DNA from: Bradyrhizobium guangxiense
GTDB taxonomy: Bacteria > Pseudomonadota > Alphaproteobacteria > Rhizobiales > Xanthobacteraceae
DNA length: 64,000 bases
Assembly (NCBI RefSeq): GCF_004114915.1
Contig: NZ_CP022220.1
Coordinates: 915,174-979,173, forward strand
Reading direction: 5' to 3'
Shown here: positions 17,242-25,564 of the stretch, one piece after another
Layout: every line of letters begins with the position of its first letter
How positions within the stretch are numbered: position 1 is the first letter of the stretch
The notes under the pieces: model-generated
Databases searched by the model: none
The model's input: only the letters and a program-made list of their open reading frames with translations
Told to the model about the DNA's origin: nothing
Program-made: the position numbers and the translations under genes

Positions 17242-18567
17242 ATGACGACAAGCGCAGAGACGACATTGACGCCGCAGCTCGACACTGTCGGCCCAAGCAC
17301 GGCAGGAAAGATGACGCGGCTTGCACTCGCCAGCATGGTGGGTACCTCGCTGGAATGGTACGAGTTCGTAATCTACAATTCCATGGCAGCTCTGATCTTC
17401 AATAAGCTCTTTTTCCCGTCATTTGATCCGATTGTCGGTACAATTCTTGCGTTTTCGACTTATGCCGTAGGTTACATCTCGCGTCCCATCGGCGGAATTA
17501 TCTTCGGTCGCCTCGGAGATAAGGTCGGGCGTCGTGCCGTCCTCGTCTATACGCTCGCTTTGATGGGCATTTCTACCCTGGCGATGGGCTTGCTGCCTAC
17601 GTACGGGAGCATCGGAATCGCCGCGCCCCTGCTGCTCGTTAGTCTCAGGACCATTCAGGGCATCGCGCTCGGTGGCGAGTGGGCTGGCGCCATCCTTCTT
17701 TCCGTGGAGCATGGCAAGCCACAAAATCGCGGGCTCAATGCGTCGTGGACGCAAGTCGGCCCCTCTGCCGGTACTCTTCTCGCCGCAGGGGCCATCGCCG
17801 TCACGACGACGCTGCTGAATGAGGCCGATTTCCTGTCCTGGGGCTGGCGCCTTCCGTTTCTGGCCAGCACCGTGCTGGTGTTCTTCGGATTCTGGATCCG
17901 CTGGAGCGTTGAGGAAACACCCCACTTCCATCAGCTGCAGGCCGGCCATGCGACGACCAAGGCGCCGGTTGCCGAGGTCCTGAGGGACCATTGGCGCAAC
18001 CTGTTAGTGGCCGGTAGCGTTCGAATCGGTTCGGACGTGGTGTATGGACTGCTTGCCGTATTCACCTTGACGTATGTCACTCAGAAGCTGGGTTTGAGCC
18101 GCACATTGGCCCTGACCGCTGTTCTGATCGGCGCCGGCGTGCATGCCATATCCGTTCCCCTGCTTGCGGCGCTCTCTGACCGGATTGGTCGACGCACTGT
18201 CTATGGGCTCGGTGCTCTGGCATCTATCATCGGCAGCTTCCTCCTGTTCGGCTTGTTCGATACAAAATCACCAGCCATCATCATTGCCGCAGTTTCAGTC
18301 GGCATGGTGTTTCAAGCCGCGATGTTTGGTCCGCAAGGTGCTTTCGTCACTGAGCAGTTTCCAACACGTGTGCGATACACGGGGTCCTCGCTCGCCTACA
18401 CCTTCGCAGGTGTCCTCGGTGGCGGTTTTGCCCCGCTGATCTTCGCCACCTTGTTGAGAGAGTATCCCGACACGTATGCGATTCCAGCCTACGTGACCGG
18501 AGCCCTCGTCATCACGCTCATTGCTTTGTTGGCAGCAACGGAAAAAGCCGGCCGCGAGATCGATTAG
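17242..18567 (+). CDS. MFS metabolite:proton symporter (MHS family)
   Basis: A 441-residue major facilitator of the MHS family, with 12 predicted membrane segments. The signature GRLGDKVGRR between helices 2 and 3 and RTIQGIALGGEWAGA in helix 4 are typical; a second loop motif SDRIGRR is in the C-terminal half. Such carriers import organic acids or betaines with protons. AGGAG five bases upstream supports the ATG at 17242 over an earlier in-frame start at 17182. Its place in the HyuAB operon suggests it imports the substrate. Confidence 0.88.
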   Translation: MTTSAETTLTPQLDTVGPSTAGKMTRLALASMVGTSLEWYEFVIYNSMAALIFNKLFFPSFDPIVGTILAFSTYAVGYISRPIGGIIFGRLGDKVGRRAVLVYTLALMGISTLAMGLLPTYGSIGIAAPLLLVSLRTIQGIALGGEWAGAILLSVEHGKPQNRGLNASWTQVGPSAGTLLAAGAIAVTTTLLNEADFLSWGWRLPFLASTVLVFFGFWIRWSVEETPHFHQLQAGHATTKAPVAEVLRDHWRNLLVAGSVRIGSDVVYGLLAVFTLTYVTQKLGLSRTLALTAVLIGAGVHAISVPLLAALSDRIGRRTVYGLGALASIIGSFLLFGLFDTKSPAIIIAAVSVGMVFQAAMFGPQGAFVTEQFPTRVRYTGSSLAYTFAGVLGGGFAPLIFATLLREYPDTYAIPAYVTGALVITLIALLAATEKAGREID

Positions 18568-18638
18568 CCACCTTGTGCGATTTGGCGCCGCACATTTGCG
18601 ATGCGGCGCCAGATCGCCGGATTGACCGGATGTGAACC

Positions 18639-19274
18639 ATGAACGTCAAAACCGCGCTTGCCAGCGTGCCAAAGCCGCCTTCCGCTCTCATTGAAGCCTT
18701 CAAAGATGCCCCCACTTCGGTCATCTCGGACAATCTCGACCGATTGGCGGGTGCTGTTGGCTTGAGGCCATTCCATCGTTCCGGACGGTTGGTCGGAACG
18801 GCTTTCACCGTGCGGACGCGTCCTGGAGACAACCTCGCAATTCACAAGGCGCTTGAACTGGTCGGCCCCGGGGATGTCATCGTCGTGGACGGAGGCGGCG
18901 ACGAGACGCGGGCACTGGTGGGTGAGATCATGAAGAATATCGCAGAAGAGAGGGGAGCTGCCGGCTATGTAATCGACGGCGCCATCCGAGACGTCGCGGC
19001 CTTCAGCGGTTCGGATTTCCCCTGCTTTGCCCGCGCAGTGACCCACCGCGGCCCCTATAAAAGTGGCCCAGGCTGCATCAACGTGCCAGTGTCGATCGGT
19101 GGGTCACCGATCGCCCCTGGCGACATCGTCGTTGGCGATGAGGATGGCGTTGTATCCTTTCCGGCCGCGATGGCAGATTCCCTGATTGAGGCTGTTCGTG
19201 CCCAGATCGCGCGCGAAGAGGAGACCATGAAGGCTATTCGCGAGGGGCGTTACGAGGGCTCTTACGGACGGTAG
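18639..19274 (+). CDS. RraA-like protein / HMG-CHA-type aldolase
   Basis: A 211-residue member of the RraA / 4-hydroxy-4-methyl-2-oxoglutarate aldolase family. The conserved GDNLAIHKALELVGPGDVIVVDGGG and DGAIRDVAAF stretch contains the Arg-Asp pair used for metal and substrate binding in the aldolases; GDEDGVVSFP is near the C-terminus. In a catabolic operon the aldolase role (cleaving a 2-oxoacid) is more likely than RNase E inhibition. A second copy lies at 49429-50094. Confidence 0.85.
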   Translation: MNVKTALASVPKPPSALIEAFKDAPTSVISDNLDRLAGAVGLRPFHRSGRLVGTAFTVRTRPGDNLAIHKALELVGPGDVIVVDGGGDETRALVGEIMKNIAEERGAAGYVIDGAIRDVAAFSGSDFPCFARAVTHRGPYKSGPGCINVPVSIGGSPIAPGDIVVGDEDGVVSFPAAMADSLIEAVRAQIAREEETMKAIREGRYEGSYGR

Positions 19275-19295
19275 TAACCAGAACCAGAGGACGAC

Positions 19296-19670
19296 ATGAC
19301 TGACCAGAAAAAGGAATTTCACAATCTTGATACACCGGATGACGGCTTGCTTCGCGAGCTGGCGCCCGGACTCACCACGCGCATCTTTTCGGGCGAACAC
19401 GCGATGCTCTCGGTGGTGAGCTTCGCACCGCACGCCGAAGGCGTGCTCCATCATCATCCTGAGGAACAATGGGGCGTGCTGCTGGACGGCACTGCCATTA
19501 GGATTCAGGGAGGGGAGGAGATCCCTGTGCGCAAGGGCGACTTCTGGCGTACGCCCGGCAACGTCCCTCACACCATGCGAGCTGGTCCCGAGGGCGCCCG
19601 TGTGCTCGACATCTTCAGCCCACCCCGGCCCGAATATAAGAAGCCGGGATCCGGGTTCGGACAGACTTAG
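19296..19670 (+). CDS. Cupin-domain protein
   Basis: A 124-residue single cupin. The metal-binding first motif is GVLHHHPEEQWGVLLDG and the second is near GDFWRTPGNVPHTMRAG, giving the usual His/Glu ligands. It closely follows the RraA-like gene, probably in one transcript. It may be a small isomerase, dioxygenase or ligand-binding protein; the sequence does not decide. Confidence 0.83.
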   Translation: MTDQKKEFHNLDTPDDGLLRELAPGLTTRIFSGEHAMLSVVSFAPHAEGVLHHHPEEQWGVLLDGTAIRIQGGEEIPVRKGDFWRTPGNVPHTMRAGPEGARVLDIFSPPRPEYKKPGSGFGQT

Positions 19671-19678
19671 CCAGTGGC

Positions 19679-19706
19679 CTGGCTCTTGCTGCAAAGCGAG
19701 AGCCAG
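19679..19706 (+). terminator. 12-bp hairpin with GCAA tetraloop between cupin and hydrolase genes
   Basis: CTGGCTCTTGCT and AGCGAGAGCCAG pair over 12 positions with one G-U wobble and close on a GCAA (GNRA) loop. No U-run follows, so it is either a factor-dependent terminator, an attenuator or an mRNA stabiliser before the downstream hydrolase gene. Confidence 0.4.
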
Positions 19707-19737
19707 CTTTGCCCGTTAACGCTTCAAAGGGAAAGCC

Positions 19738-20547
19738 GTGCCGGAAAACCGTGAACTGGCCTTGGTTCGGTTGCCGTCACAAGTTGATGGCGTCGAATTG
19801 AACCTGTCAGCGATTCATCGCGCCGGAAAAGCGGCGCCAATCGTCTTCCTGCACGGCTTCGGATCTACCAAAGAAGACTACGCTGACATCGTGCGCCACG
19901 AAGCTCTCGCGGCGCATCCGTTTCTCGCCTATGACGCACCGGGTTGCGGAGAGACGTATTGCGCGGATCTATCAGACATTTCAATTCCGTTCTTGTTAAA
20001 GACTGCGCAGCGCGTAATCGAGCATTTTAAGCTCGACCGATTTCATCTCGTTGGCCACTCCATGGGTGGTCTGACGGCACTTCTGCTCGCGCACAAGTAT
20101 CCCCAACACGTACTCAGCTTCGTCAATATCGAGGGAAACATTGCGCCCGAGGACTGCTTCCTCAGCAGGCAGATCTTGCAATTTCCGGAGCAGAACGTGG
20201 AGCGGTTCTTCGCCGATTTTATCGACCGAACCCGGCATATGCCAGCCTATGCCAGCGCGCTCTACGCTTCCAGTCTTCATCACAAAGTGAGGGCGGCTGC
20301 GGTACCTGGAATATTCCGCTCGATGGTCGATCTGTCGGACAGTGGAAAGTTGATGCAAAAGTTTATCGGCCTTCGCTGCCCGAAGATGTTCATGTACGGC
20401 GAACAGAATGCGACGTTATCCTATCTCGGCCTGCTTCGCACAAATGGCGTACGCCTTACCGAGATTCCGGCGTGCGGCCATTTCCCGATGTATTCCAATC
20501 CGATCGCCATGTGGACGCAAATTGCAGCGTTCCTGGCTGACGTTTAG
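19738..20547 (+). CDS. Alpha/beta hydrolase
   Basis: A 269-residue alpha/beta hydrolase. The oxyanion region is FLHGFGSTKEDY, the nucleophile elbow is GHSMGG, and the catalytic His is in CGHFPMY near the C-terminus; an acidic residue in the FMYGEQNAT region may complete the triad. It resembles esterases or lactonases of catabolic operons. The GTG start follows an AAAGGGAAAG site. It is last in the plus-strand HyuAB cluster. Confidence 0.83.
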   Translation: MPENRELALVRLPSQVDGVELNLSAIHRAGKAAPIVFLHGFGSTKEDYADIVRHEALAAHPFLAYDAPGCGETYCADLSDISIPFLLKTAQRVIEHFKLDRFHLVGHSMGGLTALLLAHKYPQHVLSFVNIEGNIAPEDCFLSRQILQFPEQNVERFFADFIDRTRHMPAYASALYASSLHHKVRAAAVPGIFRSMVDLSDSGKLMQKFIGLRCPKMFMYGEQNATLSYLGLLRTNGVRLTEIPACGHFPMYSNPIAMWTQIAAFLADV

Positions 20548-20620
20548 AGGTCCCGGCGATCGCTAAAGCGCTCACCGAGGCTGTGCGCAATGAGGCCTTC
20601 GGCGGCTGAACGCGGGGTTG

Positions 20621-21568
20621 CTATTCGAGTGGATTCATCAGCAAGATCGTAATGAGCAAAGGAAGCGTCACTGCCGACAAAAGCGTGCCTAAAGCAACCG
20701 CAGCAGACGTTGAGTTCGCCAGCAATTTGTACTGCGTGGCGAACAGGTACGCATTGGCCCCTGCCGGCATGGCCGCAAATAGAACGATGACGTCGCCAAC
20801 CAAGGGCGGCAGATGTAGAACGGGAAAGGCCAGCGTCCAGGCAACAAGGGGCATGATGATGAGCTTCAGAAAGCACATGACCGCGAGGCTCAGTGCTTCT
20901 CCGCGGAGTTCGAATCGCATAAGGCCGACCCCCAGCGCGATCAGAGCTGCCGGAGACCCGGCTTGAGCGAGTTGCTCGCAAGTCCGATCTACCAGCGAAT
21001 TCAGTCCTGCCCCGGTCATTCGCCAAAAGAAGCCAGCTGCAATCGCGATTATGATCGGATTGCGCAAAAGATCTAACAGGAGGCGAAGCACAAGTGCCCA
21101 AATCGAGGCGCCATCTTTCCGCTCGATCCAGGCGATCTGAAGTGTTCCGCTGAGCCATAACAACGGTGTGTTAATGGCAAGGATCAGCGCCATTGGCCCC
21201 GCCGCCTTCGGACCGAACGCCGTGAGCGCGAGCGGAATACCGAGCATCGCTATGTTGCCGTACACAGCGCTCGTGGCTGCGACAACGCCGGCCGCGGGCG
21301 TCACGCGAAGCAGGCGTGCCGACAGAGCTAGAGCGGCGATCCAGGTGAGGGCGACAGCGCCATAGTAGGCGCCCCATGCCAGCAAAGGATTCATAGCAGG
21401 AAATTGCGAGATGACGATGGTCCGGAAGAGAAGCGCTGGTATTGCAATCGAGAATGCGAACTCGGAAATGCCCTTCTGCGCACCTTCTGAAACCAGTCCG
21501 CTAACAGCTGCGGCGTAGCCCACAGCAATGAGCCCAAAGGTCGGAGCAACGATCGCAAGTACATTCAT
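20621..21568 (-). CDS. AEC-family (auxin efflux carrier-type) transporter
   Basis: A 315-residue membrane protein with about ten hydrophobic helices and the AEC pattern: N-terminal APTFGLIAVGYAAAVSGLV, central break LRNPIIIAIAAGF, C-terminal FAAMPAGANAYLFATQY. Bacterial AEC proteins carry organic acids such as malate or malonate. It is convergent with the hydrolase gene and may export or import a pathway acid. Confidence 0.87.
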   Translation of the reverse strand: MNVLAIVAPTFGLIAVGYAAAVSGLVSEGAQKGISEFAFSIAIPALLFRTIVISQFPAMNPLLAWGAYYGAVALTWIAALALSARLLRVTPAAGVVAATSAVYGNIAMLGIPLALTAFGPKAAGPMALILAINTPLLWLSGTLQIAWIERKDGASIWALVLRLLLDLLRNPIIIAIAAGFFWRMTGAGLNSLVDRTCEQLAQAGSPAALIALGVGLMRFELRGEALSLAVMCFLKLIIMPLVAWTLAFPVLHLPPLVGDVIVLFAAMPAGANAYLFATQYKLLANSTSAAVALGTLLSAVTLPLLITILLMNPLE

Positions 21569-21905
21569 ATCGGGGTTGACGAGCAGACTGATTGTGATGC
21601 CGACGATTAGTCCAGACCGGCGCCGCGGTCCACCCGAAATTCAATAGGCAGTCTGTTTGAATTTCGATGAAGCGCAGCGAGCGAAAAAGCGGTGAGGTGC
21701 ACCTCGCTCTCGACCGCCTGGCACGCGGCTTCGTTCCAGCAGCAGACTAACTTCGATGTCGAGGCGCATGCGCATCAGCTCGCGCTAAGGCCAGTCGTGG
21801 CATCCTGGTGAACTTGGCGCGAGGATGCGCGCGCATCAGCCGCCTGATTGCGAATGGCCAATGTCTTCTCCTTGTAAACGATACGGTCAAGATTTGATTA
21901 AGAGT
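21569..21905. other. Intergenic region, no gene recognised
   Basis: About 340 bases between the AEC and MarR genes. Short open frames only, without recognisable motifs. Confidence 0.4.
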
Positions 21906-22361
21906 CTAAAAGGGGCAGATCCGATTTAGCAGGCCGATCAAAGTGGATCGCTCCGTTTCATTAAGGGGAGCAAGCATTCGGCGGTTATAGGGCGCCGTGA
22001 GCCGGACGGCGTCCCTCATCAATTTCTCGCCTTTCGACGTCAATGTGATCTCAATCGCACGCCGGTCGATTTTGGACCGGCTTCGCTTCACCAGACCCGC
22101 GTCCTCGAGCTGGTGCAGAATTTTTGTCAAATTCGGGAGTTGAAGCCGCAACAGTGCTGCGATGCTACTCGGAACGACCCCCGGGTTGTCCCGCACCAGC
22201 ATGAGGATTGCGTAGGTCGCAGGCGTCAGTCCGAGCTCGGCGAAGGTCTCATAGAAGCCGTCGAAGAACTTCAACTGGATCAATCGGATCACGAAGCCCG
22301 GGACGTTGCGAAGTGCGGCCAAATCGAGCTGCTTCTCTGCCGCCGTTGTTGCTATTGTCAT
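21906..22361 (-). CDS. MarR-family transcriptional regulator
   Basis: A 151-residue winged-helix regulator. The recognition part is PSSIAALLRLQLPNLTKILHQLEDAGLVKRSRSKIDRRAIEITLTSKG, typical of MarR. The start at 22361 follows AGGGGAG; the frame extends to a TTG at 22424 without a better site. It is divergent from the ABC binding-protein and P450 genes and an inverted repeat sits between them, so it is their probable repressor, released by an aromatic ligand. A paralogous arrangement occurs at 45758-49167. Confidence 0.85.
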   Translation of the reverse strand: MTIATTAAEKQLDLAALRNVPGFVIRLIQLKFFDGFYETFAELGLTPATYAILMLVRDNPGVVPSSIAALLRLQLPNLTKILHQLEDAGLVKRSRSKIDRRAIEITLTSKGEKLMRDAVRLTAPYNRRMLAPLNETERSTLIGLLNRICPF

Positions 22362-22425
22362 TAGCTCCCCTGGGTCATCCACGTTCGCATCTATCATGAC
22401 GCATGCCGAATTGACATCGCCCAAT

Positions 22426-22446
22426 ATACTTATAAAATATAAGTAT
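22426..22446. promoter_or_regulatory. Inverted repeat ATACTTAT-N5-ATAAGTAT, candidate MarR operator
   Basis: A perfect 8-bp inverted repeat (22426-22433 and 22439-22446) in an AT-rich patch between the divergent MarR and ABC binding-protein genes. Size and position fit a MarR dimer site covering both promoters. No equivalent is obvious upstream of the paralogous P450 module. Confidence 0.5.
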
Positions 22447-22486
22447 TATGCGGCTGAGACCGCAACGGTAGCCGGGAGGAGTATCC

Positions 22487-23695
22487 ATGAGGGTGACAAG
22501 CCTATTGGCGACGTGCGTCTCCTTGCTTGCGCTGATTTGCGGATCGGCCGATGCGCAGGAAACGGTGAAGCTCGGCGTTCTCAATGACCAGTCCGGAGCA
22601 TTTGCAAGCTATCAGGGCATTGGGTCCGTCATCGCGGCTCAATTGGCTGTCGAGGATTATGGCGGAAAGGCTGGCGGCAGGCAGGTCGAAGTCGTCAGTG
22701 CGGATCACCAGAACAAGTCGGACACCGGCGTCAACATCGCGCGTCGCTGGTATGAGAATGAGGGCGTCGATGCAATCTTCGACGTCCCCAACTCGGCGAT
22801 TGCGCTGGCAGTCGCGGGGATGAGCGCCGAAAAGAACAAGGTGTTCGTCGGCTCTGGCGCCGGTACGGCATTGTTGACTGGAGAAAAGTGTACGCCGAAT
22901 ACGGTGCACTGGACTTACGACACCTATGCTTATGGCCGCGGGCTCGGCAAGACCATCGTCGAGCAGGGCGGCAAAAAGTGGTTCTTCATCACGGCCGATT
23001 ATGCCTTCGGCCACGATCTGGAGAAGCAGGCGTCCGAATCGGTCAAGGCATCCGGGGGACAGGTCCTCGGAGCCGTCCGTCATCCCCTCGGGACGGCCGA
23101 CTTCGCCTCGTTCCTGCTGCAGGCGCAGGCTTCCGGCGCCGACATCATCGGTATCGCCAACGCCGGCGACGATACGATCACTTCGATGAAGCAGGCCGCC
23201 GAGTTCGGCCTGACCAAAGATCACAAACTGGTCGGTCTGATTCTGGGCATGAACGGCATTCCGTCTCTCGGGCTGCAATTCGCCCAAGGCGCCCAAATCA
23301 TGAATCCGTTCTACTGGGACCTCAACGAGGCCACCCGGTCCTTCGCCAAGCGCTTCTCGGAGCGCATCCCATCCAAGGCCTATCCCAACGACATGCAAGC
23401 CGGCGTCTACGCTGGCGTCATTCACTACCTGAAGGCCGTCGACAAGGTCGGTGGCGCGAAAGACGGTAGGGCGGTCGTTGCCGCCATGAAGGAGCTTCCG
23501 ACCGACGATTCCTTGTTCGGCAAAGGTTTCATCCGCAAGGACGGACGTAAGATCCATCCGCTCTATCTCCTCCAGGTCAAATCGCCCGACCAGTCGAAAT
23601 CCAAGTGGGACCTCCTGAAGGTTGTCGGGATCATCAAGGGCGAAGATGCCTTCAGACCCGAGAACGAGGGCAATTGTCCTCTCAGCAAACAATAA
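22487..23695 (+). CDS. ABC transporter substrate-binding protein (branched-chain amino acid/aromatic type)
   Basis: A 402-residue periplasmic type I binding protein with a Sec signal ending at ADAQ (near residue 24). The mature part begins with KLGVLNDQSGAF, followed by VVSADHQNKSDTG and VDAIFDVPNSA, as in LivJ-like receptors that bind aromatic acids. GGGAGGAG precedes the start. No permease or ATPase genes follow, so it must use transporter parts encoded elsewhere. It is paralogous to the protein at 47956-49167 and is followed 14 bases later by a P450, suggesting capture of the P450 substrate. Confidence 0.87.
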   Translation: MRVTSLLATCVSLLALICGSADAQETVKLGVLNDQSGAFASYQGIGSVIAAQLAVEDYGGKAGGRQVEVVSADHQNKSDTGVNIARRWYENEGVDAIFDVPNSAIALAVAGMSAEKNKVFVGSGAGTALLTGEKCTPNTVHWTYDTYAYGRGLGKTIVEQGGKKWFFITADYAFGHDLEKQASESVKASGGQVLGAVRHPLGTADFASFLLQAQASGADIIGIANAGDDTITSMKQAAEFGLTKDHKLVGLILGMNGIPSLGLQFAQGAQIMNPFYWDLNEATRSFAKRFSERIPSKAYPNDMQAGVYAGVIHYLKAVDKVGGAKDGRAVVAAMKELPTDDSLFGKGFIRKDGRKIHPLYLLQVKSPDQSKSKWDLLKVVGIIKGEDAFRPENEGNCPLSKQ

Positions 23696-23709
23696 GTCGA
23701 GGGGCCGCC

Positions 23710-24888
23710 ATGAGCCAGTTTGCTTCTACTCGGATCGATCCGTTCGCTGATGAGGTGCTGAGGGATCCGTATCCGGCGTACCAGACCTTTCGCGAACTGG
23801 GACCGGTGTTCAGGATCGAGCCGTACGACATCTGGGCCATGGCGCGGTATGAGCAGGTTGATTCCACGCTCAAGGATTGGCAGACCTTCATCAGCGGAGA
23901 GGGCGTCGGCCTAAAGGGTATGAACCCAGCGCTGCCCCGGCCGATGACGCTACAGATCGACCCGCCCGATCACGAGAAGGGACGCCGAATCCTCGCCCGG
24001 ACCATGTCACCGGGCGTAGCGAAGAACCTGCGCGACACCTTTCAGAAGGAGGCCGAGAGGAAAATCGGCGAGCTCGTCGAGCGGGGGACCTTCGACGCGA
24101 TGACAGATCTGGCCATAGCTTATCCCCTAAAGGTGTTCCCCGACGCCATTGGCGTCTCAGAGGAGGGACGCGAGAACCTGCTTGCCTGGAGCACGTTCGT
24201 CTTCAACAGCTTCGGACCGGATAATCACATTCTCGCCAGATCTCGTGATCCAGGGCTGACCGCGCAGAAATGGATCATGGACCGTTGCGCACGCAGCGCG
24301 CTCAGACCCGATGGCATTGGAACGATGATCTACGAAGCTGCTGATGCAGGTGAGATTACTGAACACGAGGCCACGCATTTGGTCCGGCCATTCCTAACTG
24401 CGGGTGTCGACACGACGATCAATGGACTGGGGAATACCTTGCTTGCACTCGCAAGCCATCCAATGCAATTCGCCAAACTACACGAGCGCCCGGCACTCGC
24501 CCGCAATGCGTTTGAGGAAGGGCTACGCTATGATTCACCTGTGCAGACCTTCTTCCGCACCACCTCGCGTGAAGTGGAAATGGCGGGCGATATCATACCA
24601 GCGAGGACCAAAGTGCTGGTCTTCATGGCATCCGCCAACCGTGATCCGGCTCGTTGGCAAGAGCCCGAGCGCTTCGATGTGGAGCGACCTGTAACAGGAC
24701 ATGTGGGCTTCGGCTCCGGCATTCATGCTTGTGTGGGCCAGATGATCGCACGCTTGGAGGGTGAGTTGGTTCTAACGGAACTTGCGAAGCGGGTAAAATC
24801 AATTGAACTCATTGCCGAACCCGAGCGCATGCTAAATAACACCCTTCGGGGGCTCAAAAGTATGCCAGTCCGCGTGACTGCTGCCTGA
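23710..24888 (+). CDS. Cytochrome P450 (CYP199-like)
   Basis: A 392-residue soluble bacterial P450. The heme ligand is Cys341 in FGSGIHACVGQ; the I-helix motif is AGVDTT and the K-helix ExxR is in FEEGLRYDSP. It has the same C-terminal pattern as CYP199A-type aromatic-acid demethylases (VQTFFRTT, NNTLRGLKSMP) and is a paralogue of the 46345-47568 gene, but it differs in the substrate-recognition parts (for example EGVGLKGMNPALPRP against a KPWRPP-type segment). No ferredoxin follows. Oxidation of a para-substituted benzoate is likely by analogy; the exact substrate is not known. Confidence 0.88.
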   Translation: MSQFASTRIDPFADEVLRDPYPAYQTFRELGPVFRIEPYDIWAMARYEQVDSTLKDWQTFISGEGVGLKGMNPALPRPMTLQIDPPDHEKGRRILARTMSPGVAKNLRDTFQKEAERKIGELVERGTFDAMTDLAIAYPLKVFPDAIGVSEEGRENLLAWSTFVFNSFGPDNHILARSRDPGLTAQKWIMDRCARSALRPDGIGTMIYEAADAGEITEHEATHLVRPFLTAGVDTTINGLGNTLLALASHPMQFAKLHERPALARNAFEEGLRYDSPVQTFFRTTSREVEMAGDIIPARTKVLVFMASANRDPARWQEPERFDVERPVTGHVGFGSGIHACVGQMIARLEGELVLTELAKRVKSIELIAEPERMLNNTLRGLKSMPVRVTAA

Positions 24889-25564
24889 GCGACCAATGGT
24901 GGCACTGTCCGATCTTGAGACCACCATCATCGACAGAGCAATTCCCATGCTACCAACTAGGGTCGGCCGCGAGGCGGGCAAGCCGCAGTTGGTTTGCTGC
25001 CCTGTTCAACAGCGTAGCCTCTCAGGCCTTGAAACGTCGCAAGACTACCGTTTTCAGGAGGCGCCAAGTCAAGGACAGACAATCGGCAGAATTTCAGCGT
25101 TGGTGCCAAACGACAATGAGCGAGACGATCACGCACTTGTCCCGAATTGGGCTCGCGATGCATGCGGCCTGAGCAATACAAAGGCGCAGTGTCAGGTCAA
25201 AAAAGACGAGAGGGAGCTCCGCCAAAAGACCGGTTGTCTGCCCCCTCCCTGACTTGGCCGCCACAAGAGTGTAGGGAGGTCCTTTCAGGCATTCGGGCTT
25301 TCTAGAATAGCGTGAAAAGCTTCAAAGCCATGATCGGAGTAGGCAAGGCGTTTTGTTGCCTGAGGGCTGTTTTGTTCTCCTGATCTCCTCGTTGAGTCTC
25401 TCCTGCCAGCATGTAGACTAGCTTTGCCCCCAATGGCTACATCAGTAGCGGCCCGCCGCGGTGTTGGCGCGAACGGCTCGAAGTGTTAAGGTGCATCAAG
25501 ACCTCAGCGGGTGGCTTCCGCTTTAAAATAGCCGAGGGGTTCTCGAACCTTGGGCAGCTCCAGA
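24889..25564. other. Intergenic region between convergent genes, no gene recognised
   Basis: About 680 bases. An imperfect repeat CCTCCCT/AGGGAGG spans 25242-25280 and could form a weak hairpin. No convincing coding frame. Confidence 0.4.

Noticed and set aside
18639..19274. RraA as RNase E inhibitor
   Set aside because: The catabolic operon context and intact aldolase-type Arg-Asp motif favour an aldolase; RNase E regulation is not supported by anything nearby.
22502..23692. 396-codon minus-strand frame opposite the first ABC binding protein
   Set aside because: Antisense shadow; the plus strand encodes a complete binding protein with a signal peptide.
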